DNA of 64,000 nucleotides from Glaciecola sp. HTCC2999 (GTDB lineage Bacteria; Pseudomonadota; Gammaproteobacteria; Enterobacterales; Alteromonadaceae): NCBI RefSeq assembly GCF_000155775.1, contig NZ_DS989812.1, positions 406,455 to 470,454 of the forward strand, read 5' to 3'. Shown piece by piece: positions 1 to 7,217 of this stretch (position 1 is its first letter; each line of letters starts with the position of its first letter). The notes under the pieces were generated by a model. It saw only the letters and a program-made list of their open reading frames with translations, ran no database searches and was not told where the DNA came from. The position numbers and the translations under genes were made by a program.

Positions 1-401
1 CGCAGCAGCATGCAAATGCAATTAATGATGCTTCTGTCGATGTTAAAGATATTGGTTATATTAATGCACATGGCACTTCAACACCTGCTGGTGATAAAGC
101 TGAGATTGCAGCAGTTAAAGCCATTTTTAAAGAATCAGCGAAAGACGTATTGGTTAGCTCAACCAAATCAATGACGGGTCACTTATTAGGAGCTGCCGGT
201 TCAGTAGAAGCTATTTTTACTATCCTAGCGCTTCGCGATAAGATGGCACCGCCAACGATAAACTTGGATAATCCTAGTCCGGAATGCGATTTAAATTTAG
301 TACCACATACACCATTACCATTTGAACAGGCGTATGCCTTGTGTAATTCATTTGGCTTTGGTGGAACCAATGGTTCGCTACTATTTAAACGCCCTGATTA
401 A
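1..401 (+). CDS. fabF: 3-oxoacyl-ACP synthase II, C-terminal part
   Basis: This is the 3' end of the elongating beta-ketoacyl-ACP synthase of type II fatty acid synthesis; the start lies outside the window. The reading frame is open from base 3. Two catalytic-histidine blocks are visible: [11 protein letters not shown], and [12 protein letters not shown] with the lysine-histidine pair. The C-terminal glycine-rich motif [17 protein letters not shown] follows and is typical of KAS I/II. The Cys nucleophile region is missing because of the window edge. FabF rather than FabB is inferred from the motif wording and from the downstream pabC-mltG-tmk order, which follows acpP-fabF in many gammaproteobacteria. 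A strong terminator follows directly. Confidence 0.93.
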   Translation, partial: QQHANAINDASVDVKDIGYINAHGTSTPAGDKAEIAAVKAIFKESAKDVLVSSTKSMTGHLLGAAGSVEAIFTILALRDKMAPPTINLDNPSPECDLNLVPHTPLPFEQAYALCNSFGFGGTNGSLLFKRPD

Positions 402-420
402 GTTTCATACAATCATTTAA

Positions 421-447
421 AAACGCAGGTATATCCTGCGTTTTTTT
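421..447 (+). terminator. Rho-independent terminator after fabF
   Basis: A 9-bp perfect stem AAACGCAGG / CCTGCGTTT closes on a TATAT loop and is followed by a run of T. It lies 19 bases after the fabF stop and separates fabF from the pabC operon. Confidence 0.9.
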
Positions 448-543
448 ATGTCTAATAAGCACTATTTATCGTACTTTAAATGCACGGTTAATCATTTTCG
501 AACAATAGTTGAATATCCCTTGGTTTTTGCTAATGTAGTGAAC

Positions 544-1422
544 ATGAAATTAGAAATTTACTCAGATACTGCCACTACATTGATCCCTAGTAATGACCGT
601 GCCTTTAATTACGGAGATGGTTTTTTTACGACGATGTGCTGTCTTGATCAACAAATTCATTTATTTGATTTACATATTCAGCGATTACAATCTGATGCTA
701 AGCGATTGTTCGTCGAAATCAGTGACTGGTCAGGATTGATTAAAGCGATACAAAATACTGCAATGTCAGCCCCAAGACAATGTGTTATAAAAGTGCATAT
801 ATCCCTGGGACAGGGTGGGCGTGGCTATTCGCGAGGTGCTCAAAGTGAACCACGTGCGTTGATTAAAGTATCACCTTTTCCGGATAGTTTAGATGCATTA
901 AGCTTATCTGTGGGACAAGGATATTTATCGGAACAATCCATGCTTGCCGGAATTAAACATTGTAATCGACTCGAGCAGGTTTTGTTTAAACGTCAAGCTG
1001 ATGTACTGGGTCTTGACGATGTGGTCTGTTTAGATAGTAGACAACATATTATAGAAACAAGTAGTGCTAATTTATTTTGGTTTGCAAATAATACATGGCT
1101 TACCCCGTCACTTAACCACTGCGGTGTAAATGGTGTGTATCGTCAGTTTTTGTTGAATATGTTTACCTATTACGATATGGATTTTTTGGTTGGTGATTAT
1201 GGGTTGATTGATCTCATTAATGCCGAATCTGCGTTTGCGTGTAATGCGGTAAGAGGTGTGATGCCGATAAAGCAAATAAATGTATCACATAATAATCAAC
1301 AGACCTTATCGCTTAATCAGCAACAAACTCTTCAGGAACAGACAACCCTTTACACTAATAATCAATTGCCAGCGTTACAAACGTTGATACAACAATTTAT
1401 GCTCATAGAGTCAAATAAATGA
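544..1422 (+). CDS. pabC: aminodeoxychorismate lyase
   Basis: A PLP-dependent class IV aminotransferase-fold enzyme that converts 4-amino-4-deoxychorismate to p-aminobenzoate and pyruvate for folate synthesis. FNYGDGFFTT near the N-terminus, the central IKHCNRLEQVLFK region and the NAVRGVMPI motif near the C-terminus are diagnostic of PabC. The start at 544 (MKLEIYSD) is chosen because it aligns with the usual PabC start. An in-frame ATG at 448 sits directly on the T-run of the fabF terminator and would add 32 unrelated residues. The protein is about 292 aa against about 270 in E. coli. Its stop overlaps the mltG start by ATGA, so translation is probably coupled. The partner enzyme pabB is at 27813-29300. 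Confidence 0.88.
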   Translation: MKLEIYSDTATTLIPSNDRAFNYGDGFFTTMCCLDQQIHLFDLHIQRLQSDAKRLFVEISDWSGLIKAIQNTAMSAPRQCVIKVHISLGQGGRGYSRGAQSEPRALIKVSPFPDSLDALSLSVGQGYLSEQSMLAGIKHCNRLEQVLFKRQADVLGLDDVVCLDSRQHIIETSSANLFWFANNTWLTPSLNHCGVNGVYRQFLLNMFTYYDMDFLVGDYGLIDLINAESAFACNAVRGVMPIKQINVSHNNQQTLSLNQQQTLQEQTTLYTNNQLPALQTLIQQFMLIESNK

Positions 1423-2447
1423 CCAATAAAATTAAAGCAACGCTTATAACATGGTTGATGTGTCTGGCATTATTAGCAACAATAAGTGCCGCTTATCTAA
1501 TCAATATTCAAGGCCGTACTTTATTTAAGTTACCTAATCAGGCAACAGTGTTAGTTGAAGTGAAATCTGGTTCTAATGTAGTGCAATTACTCAAGCAGAT
1601 GAATCAGCGGGATTATCTGACCGACACTGGCGTGTTGCGAAAATTATGGCTCAAGACTAATCCTCATTTAAGTCAGATTAAAGCTGGTTGGTATCAATTA
1701 TCCCATGATCAAAGTTTAGTATCTTGGCTGTCAGAAGTAGCAAAAGGGGAAGTGATCACTCATAAAATTACCCTAGTAGAGGGACAAACTCTTTGGGAAT
1801 GGTTAGCGAAGATGAGCTCAACTGGCCTGATCAACATCGATGTGAAATTTGATGAAGGTAACTTTCGCTATACTGATTTAACTGGAAGGGTATGGTCTGA
1901 AGGTACATATTTACCAGAAACATACCAGTTTACCCATCTTGCCAGTGCAACAAGTATTCTCCGTCAGGCCAAACAGGCACAAGTTGATACCTTAAATCAA
2001 TTATTATCTGAGTATGAATTACCAGAGTTAATTCCATCCAAGGCACAATGGATAACGCTTGCTTCGATTATTGAAAAAGAAACAGGTGCGGCTCATGAGC
2101 GTGAACATATCGCCGGTGTATTTTTAAATCGTTTGTCGCGTAATATGCGATTACAAACGGATCCCACAGTAATTTACGGAATAGGACCCTCCTTTGATGG
2201 GGATATTACTCGTGAACATCTTAAAACACCCACGCCATTCAATACTTATACAATGAAAGGCCTTCCACCATCTCCAATTGCAGCCCCATCTAAGGCTGCG
2301 CTTGAATCAGTTTTAAAGCCATTAGCGACACAAGATTTATACTTTGTGGCTAAAGGTAATGGTGAACATCATTTCTCAGAAACATTACAAGAACATAATC
2401 AAGCTGTGCGACAATATCAGCTTAATAAAACCATTAGTAAAGAATAG
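1419..2447 (+). CDS. mltG: endolytic murein transglycosylase
   Basis: A membrane-anchored lytic transglycosylase (YceG family) that cleaves nascent glycan strands and acts as a terminase of peptidoglycan synthesis. One N-terminal membrane segment is visible at about residues 9-30, placing the body in the periplasm. The conserved catalytic block LASIIEKETG carries the expected glutamate at residue 219, and VFLNRLSRNMRLQTDPTVIYG follows it. Its 342-aa length is normal for the family. It overlaps pabC by four bases and is followed nine bases later by tmk, an order conserved in gammaproteobacteria. Confidence 0.95.
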   Translation: MTNKIKATLITWLMCLALLATISAAYLINIQGRTLFKLPNQATVLVEVKSGSNVVQLLKQMNQRDYLTDTGVLRKLWLKTNPHLSQIKAGWYQLSHDQSLVSWLSEVAKGEVITHKITLVEGQTLWEWLAKMSSTGLINIDVKFDEGNFRYTDLTGRVWSEGTYLPETYQFTHLASATSILRQAKQAQVDTLNQLLSEYELPELIPSKAQWITLASIIEKETGAAHEREHIAGVFLNRLSRNMRLQTDPTVIYGIGPSFDGDITREHLKTPTPFNTYTMKGLPPSPIAAPSKAALESVLKPLATQDLYFVAKGNGEHHFSETLQEHNQAVRQYQLNKTISKE

Positions 2448-2455
2448 GCACAAGG

Positions 2456-3091
2456 ATGACGAAGTTAGGACAGTTTATTGTTGTTGAGGGTCTGGAAGGG
2501 GCAGGGAAAAGTACTGTTATCAAGGCCATTCAGCGAGAGTTAGAAGCGCACGGACATGAACTCAAATTAACTCGTGAACCTGGTGGCACTCCCATGGCTG
2601 AAGCTATTCGTGACTGTGTTAAACACGATTGGCAAGATGAAATAGTCACAGAGCAAACTGAATTATTATTGATGTATGCAGCACGTAGTCAGTTGATTGA
2701 AAACACCATTAAACCGGCATTAGCGAATGGAATATGGGTGTTGGGTGACCGTCACGATTGGTCTTCCTTAGCGTATCAAGGTGGGGGGCGACAAGTTAAT
2801 TTAGCGCATTTAAACGCGATACGTGAATTAACTTTAGATGGTTTTACTGCAAATTTAACTATTTATTTAGATATTAATCCCAAAGTAGGGTTAAGTCGTG
2901 CTGCCGCTCGAGGTGAATTAGATCGGATTGAACAGTCCGGATTAGCTTTTTTTGAACGCGCGCGTGAAACCTATTTAAACTTAGTGAAAAATTCAGATTC
3001 CGCTATCCTGATTGATGCTGAGCAAAGTATTGATAAAGTTCGCGAAGATGTGATAACGGCTGTTCGTCAATTTTTAGGGATGACTGAATGA
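2456..3091 (+). CDS. tmk: thymidylate kinase
   Basis: Phosphorylates dTMP to dTDP with ATP in the cytoplasm, the last shared step of dTTP supply. The P-loop EGLEGAGKST is at residues 11-20. The base-binding segment LGDRHDWSSLAYQGGGR and the LID region RGELDRIEQSGLAFFERARE are both present. The length of 211 aa is typical. The gene overlaps holB by ATGA at 3088-3091, so the two are likely translated together. The start is preceded by an AAGGATG-type ribosome site. Confidence 0.96.
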   Translation: MTKLGQFIVVEGLEGAGKSTVIKAIQRELEAHGHELKLTREPGGTPMAEAIRDCVKHDWQDEIVTEQTELLLMYAARSQLIENTIKPALANGIWVLGDRHDWSSLAYQGGGRQVNLAHLNAIRELTLDGFTANLTIYLDINPKVGLSRAAARGELDRIEQSGLAFFERARETYLNLVKNSDSAILIDAEQSIDKVREDVITAVRQFLGMTE

Positions 3092-3984
3092 GTATTTGTT
3101 ATCCTTGGTTTACTGAGATTCACACGCAATTTATGCGTCATGCTCAGGCGAATACCTTGCACCATGCGATATTACTCCATGCTAAACCTGGTATGGGTAA
3201 ACATGCTTATGTACATCAATTGGCGGATGATTTGCTATGTCATCATCTCAAATTTGGACACGCATGTGGTCAATGCCAAAGTTGTTTACTTAATCAAGCT
3301 TCATCACACCCTGATCGCTATGTCATTGCGAGTGATAAACAAATTTCAGTCAATGAAATACGTGAAGCATTAACTAAATTACAAGAACATGCTCAGTTAC
3401 GTCAGCGTAAAATATTGATTATCGAACATGCCGACACAATGACTGAATCAGCGGCGAACGCATTGCTTAAGACGCTTGAAGAACCAAGCTTAAATACGTT
3501 CTTACTGTTAACTGTGAGTGATATTCAGCGCTTACTACCGACAATACTAAGTCGTTGTGAAAAAAACACATTGATCATACCTAGTTTAGATATGATCCGT
3601 GCATGGTTAAATGAACATTATCAAATCACAGCTGCAGATGATCTGATGCGCGCTTATCAATTTGCTCCTTTGAGTATTGTTAATGCGTTAACAGAAGATA
3701 CTGAAATGAATTATAATGCGTTTAAACAAGATTTAGGTGCTATTAAGCAAGGCCAATTAAATAGTTTGGAGTTTGCTCAAAAGTGGCATTCACAAGCGCA
3801 CCAGTCTCTTGGTTGGTTACAATTAATGCTGCAACAAAAGACAGCACAAGCAACTGATAAGAAGGAGTCATTGCGTTTTCTTGCCGTTTCAGATTTTGTC
3901 AGTCAACAAATGCAACGTATTCATCATCAAGGTACCAATAAACGTTTGGTACTCTCCCAAGTTATAGATAAGGTTATGAGTTAA
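3088..3984 (+). CDS. holB: DNA polymerase III delta-prime subunit
   Basis: A clamp-loader subunit that helps load the beta clamp on DNA. The AAA+ fold is visible from PGMGKHA near residue 35, a zinc module with clustered cysteines (CGQCQSC), and the sensor region NALLKTLEEP followed by TILSRCEK. At 298 aa the length is close to E. coli delta-prime (334 aa). Unlike the E. coli protein, as recalled, which has a degraded Walker A, this one keeps a GMGK lysine. It is coupled to tmk upstream and is followed two bases after its stop by tatD, the usual gene order. Confidence 0.9.
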   Translation: MSICYPWFTEIHTQFMRHAQANTLHHAILLHAKPGMGKHAYVHQLADDLLCHHLKFGHACGQCQSCLLNQASSHPDRYVIASDKQISVNEIREALTKLQEHAQLRQRKILIIEHADTMTESAANALLKTLEEPSLNTFLLLTVSDIQRLLPTILSRCEKNTLIIPSLDMIRAWLNEHYQITAADDLMRAYQFAPLSIVNALTEDTEMNYNAFKQDLGAIKQGQLNSLEFAQKWHSQAHQSLGWLQLMLQQKTAQATDKKESLRFLAVSDFVSQQMQRIHHQGTNKRLVLSQVIDKVMS

Positions 3985-3986
3985 TC

Positions 3987-4757
3987 ATGTTTGTAGATTC
4001 CCATTGTCATCTTGATAAATTAGATAAGTCACCCTCAGAGCTAGCCGAAGCTGTTAATTTTGCGCAACAACGTGGTGTTGAACACATGTTGTGCGTGGCT
4101 GTAAGTGTAAGTGAATTTGATGATATGGTCGAAACAGTGAGTGAGTTTGATAATGTTTCTGTGTCTTGTGGTGTACATCCTTGTTATGAGGATGAGATGA
4201 CCGATTATGATACTTTGCTTGGTTATGCTGCTTTGGATAAAGTAGTGGCAGTAGGGGAGACGGGTTTAGATTACTATCACTCCACTGATACTAAAGCAGT
4301 TCAACAGCGCAGTTTTATTGATCATATCAAAGTCGCTTCCCAAGTAGGTAAGCCATTAATTATTCATACTCGTAATGCGCGTGAAGATACTATTGCATTA
4401 TATAAGGCGCATAAAAATGAACAGACTTCTGGTGTATTACATTGTTTTACAGAGTCTATGGAAATGGCACAGCAAGCATTAGATTTAGGTCTATATATTT
4501 CTTTATCCGGGATTGTAACGTTTAAATCTGCTAAAGAATTACAAGAAGTTGCAAAAATGATCCCTATTGATCGTTTACTTATTGAGACTGATTCGCCATG
4601 GCTAGCGCCGGTACCATATCGTGGCAAACCCAATCAACCAGGCTACGTTGTCGAAGTAGGGGAGTTCATAGCTAATTTACGAGGGATATCAGTCGAAGCT
4701 TTAGCAAAACATACAACAGAAAATTTTTATCGTTTATTTAATACGGTTAAGCGATGA
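3987..4757 (+). CDS. TatD-family metal-dependent deoxyribonuclease
   Basis: A TIM-barrel amidohydrolase-fold metal-dependent nuclease of the TatD/YcfH group. The metal ligands appear as DSHCHLD at residues 4-10, the glutamate in VGETGLDYY, IIHTRNA, LHCFTES and the late aspartate in IETDSPWLAP. At 256 aa it matches YcfH. Being next to holB is typical for ycfH rather than for the tat-operon tatD, but the precise substrate is not shown by the sequence. It overlaps the next gene by four bases. Confidence 0.92.
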   Translation: MFVDSHCHLDKLDKSPSELAEAVNFAQQRGVEHMLCVAVSVSEFDDMVETVSEFDNVSVSCGVHPCYEDEMTDYDTLLGYAALDKVVAVGETGLDYYHSTDTKAVQQRSFIDHIKVASQVGKPLIIHTRNAREDTIALYKAHKNEQTSGVLHCFTESMEMAQQALDLGLYISLSGIVTFKSAKELQEVAKMIPIDRLLIETDSPWLAPVPYRGKPNQPGYVVEVGEFIANLRGISVEALAKHTTENFYRLFNTVKR

Positions 4758-5302
4758 CGTCGACATTTACTATTAGTGCTTGGCGACAGAGGTTAGCAAG
4801 AAGCCTACATGTGTCTCGGAGTAAACCCGAAGCTAAGTATATTCAACTAGCGACACTGAGTGATGAAGGTTTTGTGCAAAACCGAACGTTAGTGTTTCGT
4901 GGATTTGTCGATGAATCAGACCACATTATTATGATCACTGATACTCGTTCTGATAAATTCCTAGCACTACAAGCTCATTCTCATGCTGAGATATGTTGGT
5001 ACTTTGCAAAAACTCGTGAACAATATCGACTTAGTGGCAACATTAACATTTTTGCCAATACTTCAGACTTAAGAACGTCAGTCTGGAATAAAATTTCTCC
5101 ATCTGCTAAAGCCCAATTTTATTGGTATTTAGATGATAAACTAGTTAACGAGCTTAGTTTGAATAATAGTATTCCTGATACATTTTGTGTATTACTGTTA
5201 GAAACACAACAAGTAGATTACTTGTTGCTTGCTGATCAGCATGAACGTATTAAATATCAACTAATTGATAAAAAGTGGCAAGAAACACACATAAACCCAT
5301 AG
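4754..5302 (+). CDS. pyridoxamine 5'-phosphate oxidase-like FMN-binding protein
   Basis: The sequence resembles the Alr4036-type pyridoxamine-phosphate-oxidase-like family. The first part (LARSLHVSRSKPEAKYIQLATL) and the block FVQNRTLVFRGF match the FMN-binding split barrel of that group, and EICWYFAKTREQYRLSG is the second conserved stretch. The true reaction is unknown. Genuine PdxH proteins are longer and have a distinct C-terminus, so it should not be called pdxH. It overlaps tatD by ATGA and is the last gene of the pabC operon. Confidence 0.75.
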   Translation: MTSTFTISAWRQRLARSLHVSRSKPEAKYIQLATLSDEGFVQNRTLVFRGFVDESDHIIMITDTRSDKFLALQAHSHAEICWYFAKTREQYRLSGNINIFANTSDLRTSVWNKISPSAKAQFYWYLDDKLVNELSLNNSIPDTFCVLLLETQQVDYLLLADQHERIKYQLIDKKWQETHINP

Positions 5303-5367
5303 CATAGCCACTTTGCAAAAGTAGATACTGCCAACTTTGAATAGATTGATTATGTCTCATAAGATGT

Positions 5368-5727
5368 CTACCAGGGGCCAACCACGACATTATTTGTATT
5401 ACTTACAGTATTTAATACGGTTACATTGACTTCAAAACGTTGAGCTGCTTGTTGAAGGAGTGCGGTTTGCATGTTAGAAAATTCATGATTTTCGATGTAT
5501 ATGCTTTCACATTGCCCTTGACTCACAATTCTCATTACCCATGCGAATACTTTTGCTTTTTCGGGTTTTTGTATACGTATTCCACTCTCAATATCTCGAC
5601 CAAAACAAATAGTATCACTTAATAAATACTGCCATTTTGCTTGTTTCTTTTCTACTGAATGCTGCTTTATTCCATATTGTAATGTATCGATCGCATAAAT
5701 TTGATGAAGTGCTTGAGTGGATGTCAT
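5368..5727 (-). CDS. SulA-like SOS cell-division inhibitor
   Basis: A 119-aa protein with no membrane segment. Its middle and end can be laid on E. coli SulA from memory: KWQYLLSD against the RWQLWLT region, then an alpha/beta stretch VFAWVMRIVSQGQCESIYI against the segment around MVRALRTGNYSVVIGW. Similarity is weak but collinear. SulA blocks FtsZ polymerisation during DNA damage. The decisive context is two LexA-type boxes directly upstream (5738-5753 and 5771-5786), which mark the gene as SOS-controlled. It lies between a plus-strand operon and dgt. It could instead be another small SOS-induced protein. Confidence 0.6.
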   Translation of the reverse strand: MTSTQALHQIYAIDTLQYGIKQHSVEKKQAKWQYLLSDTICFGRDIESGIRIQKPEKAKVFAWVMRIVSQGQCESIYIENHEFSNMQTALLQQAAQRFEVNVTVLNTVSNTNNVVVGPW

Positions 5728-5737
5728 GAGCTGAACC

Positions 5738-5753
5738 TTGTTTATTTATACAG
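5738..5753 (-). promoter_or_regulatory. LexA box, proximal
   Basis: Read on the minus strand the site is CTGTATAAATAAACAA. It fits CTGT-N8-ACAG with one end mismatch. It lies 10 bp upstream of the SulA-like start. Confidence 0.75.
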
Positions 5754-5770
5754 TGGTTATAAATATAGTA

Positions 5771-5786
5771 CTGTATAAATAAACAG
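5771..5786 (-). promoter_or_regulatory. LexA box, distal, perfect consensus
   Basis: CTGTATAAATAAACAG on the plus strand is an exact CTGT-N8-ACAG SOS box. It matches the proximal box at 15 of 16 positions but in opposite orientation, with 17 bp between the two. Confidence 0.85.
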
Positions 5787-5810
5787 TCAATGTTTTTTTA
5801 TTGTTTTTTC

Positions 5811-7133
5811 CTAAAGATCCTGTCTAACAGGACTAAATAGACTTTGATGCATACGACTAGCAAATTCATCAGTCATGCCTGAGATATAATCAGCTAATAT
5901 ACGTTCGCCTAAACCTTCTGATTGAGCTTCTTGCCAGCGTTTTAAGGTATTACTAGGTAGTAATCGTTGTGGGTCTGAACTAAATGCCTGAAACAACTCC
6001 ATGACAATTTGTTGGCCTTTGTATTCCATTATCTGAACTTCAGTGTTATTAATTACGTGCTTTCTGACATAATCTTTAAAATAGGTCAGGCAAGTCGCTT
6101 CAATTTTAGGTAATTGAGCTTGATAATCGAGTAGATTCGTTTTAAAGATCTGATGACGATGGATGTTAATTGCAGTGATGAAATTATTGACCAATGCACC
6201 TATAGCATTTTTACGTCGATAATTTTCTTCACTAAATAATTCTAATGCTAGGGTATGGATCCGCTGTGCAAGACGACCATCTGATTGTTGAATAGGCTTA
6301 ACAATTTCATGCTCAAAAGTACTAATTGTTACCTTATTCATTACAATGGCGTCCTCGAGATCATGGATCCCATAAGCAATATCATCTGCGAGTTCCATCA
6401 CTGAACAATCAAAACTTTTAAATTGCGTTTTAGCATGTTTATCTTGCTGTTTTTCAGCCTTTATAAACAACTGACTATCACTTGAATCGATCCCGGATAA
6501 TAACCAATCAAATACAGCTGCATCACATTGATACAGGCCTTTTGGAGGTATATATGCGTTAGCAGTGATCTCTCTAGTACTACGAGCTTGACATTCGGGA
6601 TAGGGATAAACTAAGTTATCAATGTAGTTTGGGTATTTCACTAAGCCTAATAATGTACGTCGACTTAAATTCATGCCATTTTTAATGGTATATGGTTCTA
6701 ATTTTGAAACAATTCTAAAAGTTTGTGCGTTTCCTTCAAAGCCTCCATAATCTCGCATCATATAATTTAAAGCTATTTCGCCACCATGACCAAAAGGTGG
6801 ATGACCTATATCATGAGCTAGACATATTGTTTCAATTAAATGCCCATCTAAACCTAAAAGCATTGATTGTTCAGGATATTTTTGTCTCAATTGCTCAGTA
6901 ATACCGGCACCAATTTGTGCTGCTTCTAACGAATGTGTAAGACGGGTACGAAAAAAATCACTCAATCCAATGCCATGAATTTGTGTTTTGGCTTGTAGCC
7001 TGCGAAAAGCAGCAGAGTGCATTACTCTAGCCTTATCCCGCTGTGCTGCACTTCGATGGTCACCATCACGTGAATCTGTTCGAGGTTGATGACGTTGTTC
7101 CCAAATTAAATGTGATGTAGCTTTTGCAGACAT
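5811..7133 (-). CDS. dgt: deoxyguanosinetriphosphate triphosphohydrolase-like protein
   Basis: An HD-domain dNTP triphosphohydrolase that removes tripolyphosphate from dNTPs. The metal-binding motif LAHDIGHPPFGHGGE and the preceding LTHSLEAAQIG block are clear, as is the N-terminal RDKARVMHSAAFRRLQAKTQ region of dGTPase-like proteins. The length of 440 aa fits the type 2 dGTPase-like subfamily rather than the longer E. coli Dgt. An AAGGATAA ribosome site precedes the ATG. The SulA-like gene lies downstream behind its own SOS promoter. Confidence 0.92.
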   Translation of the reverse strand: MSAKATSHLIWEQRHQPRTDSRDGDHRSAAQRDKARVMHSAAFRRLQAKTQIHGIGLSDFFRTRLTHSLEAAQIGAGITEQLRQKYPEQSMLLGLDGHLIETICLAHDIGHPPFGHGGEIALNYMMRDYGGFEGNAQTFRIVSKLEPYTIKNGMNLSRRTLLGLVKYPNYIDNLVYPYPECQARSTREITANAYIPPKGLYQCDAAVFDWLLSGIDSSDSQLFIKAEKQQDKHAKTQFKSFDCSVMELADDIAYGIHDLEDAIVMNKVTISTFEHEIVKPIQQSDGRLAQRIHTLALELFSEENYRRKNAIGALVNNFITAINIHRHQIFKTNLLDYQAQLPKIEATCLTYFKDYVRKHVINNTEVQIMEYKGQQIVMELFQAFSSDPQRLLPSNTLKRWQEAQSEGLGERILADYISGMTDEFASRMHQSLFSPVRQDL

Positions 7134-7156
7134 TCTATAATTATCCTTTTCGAAAT

Positions 7157-7184
7157 AAAAAAGGTAACCTTTGGTTACCTTTTT
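7157..7184 (-). terminator. terminator after the CheB-CheR gene
   Basis: Hairpin AAAAAGGTAACC, loop TTT, GGTTACCTTTTT, with A- and T-runs on both sides. It lies downstream of the minus-strand CheB-CheR gene and upstream of dgt. Confidence 0.85.
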
Positions 7185-7217
7185 GTATGGTGTTCAATAG
7201 ATATAAATAGCTAATCT

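Noticed and set aside
448-543. In-frame upstream ATG giving a 324-aa PabC
   Set aside because: The ATG follows the T-run of the fabF terminator at once and the extra residues do not fit the family.
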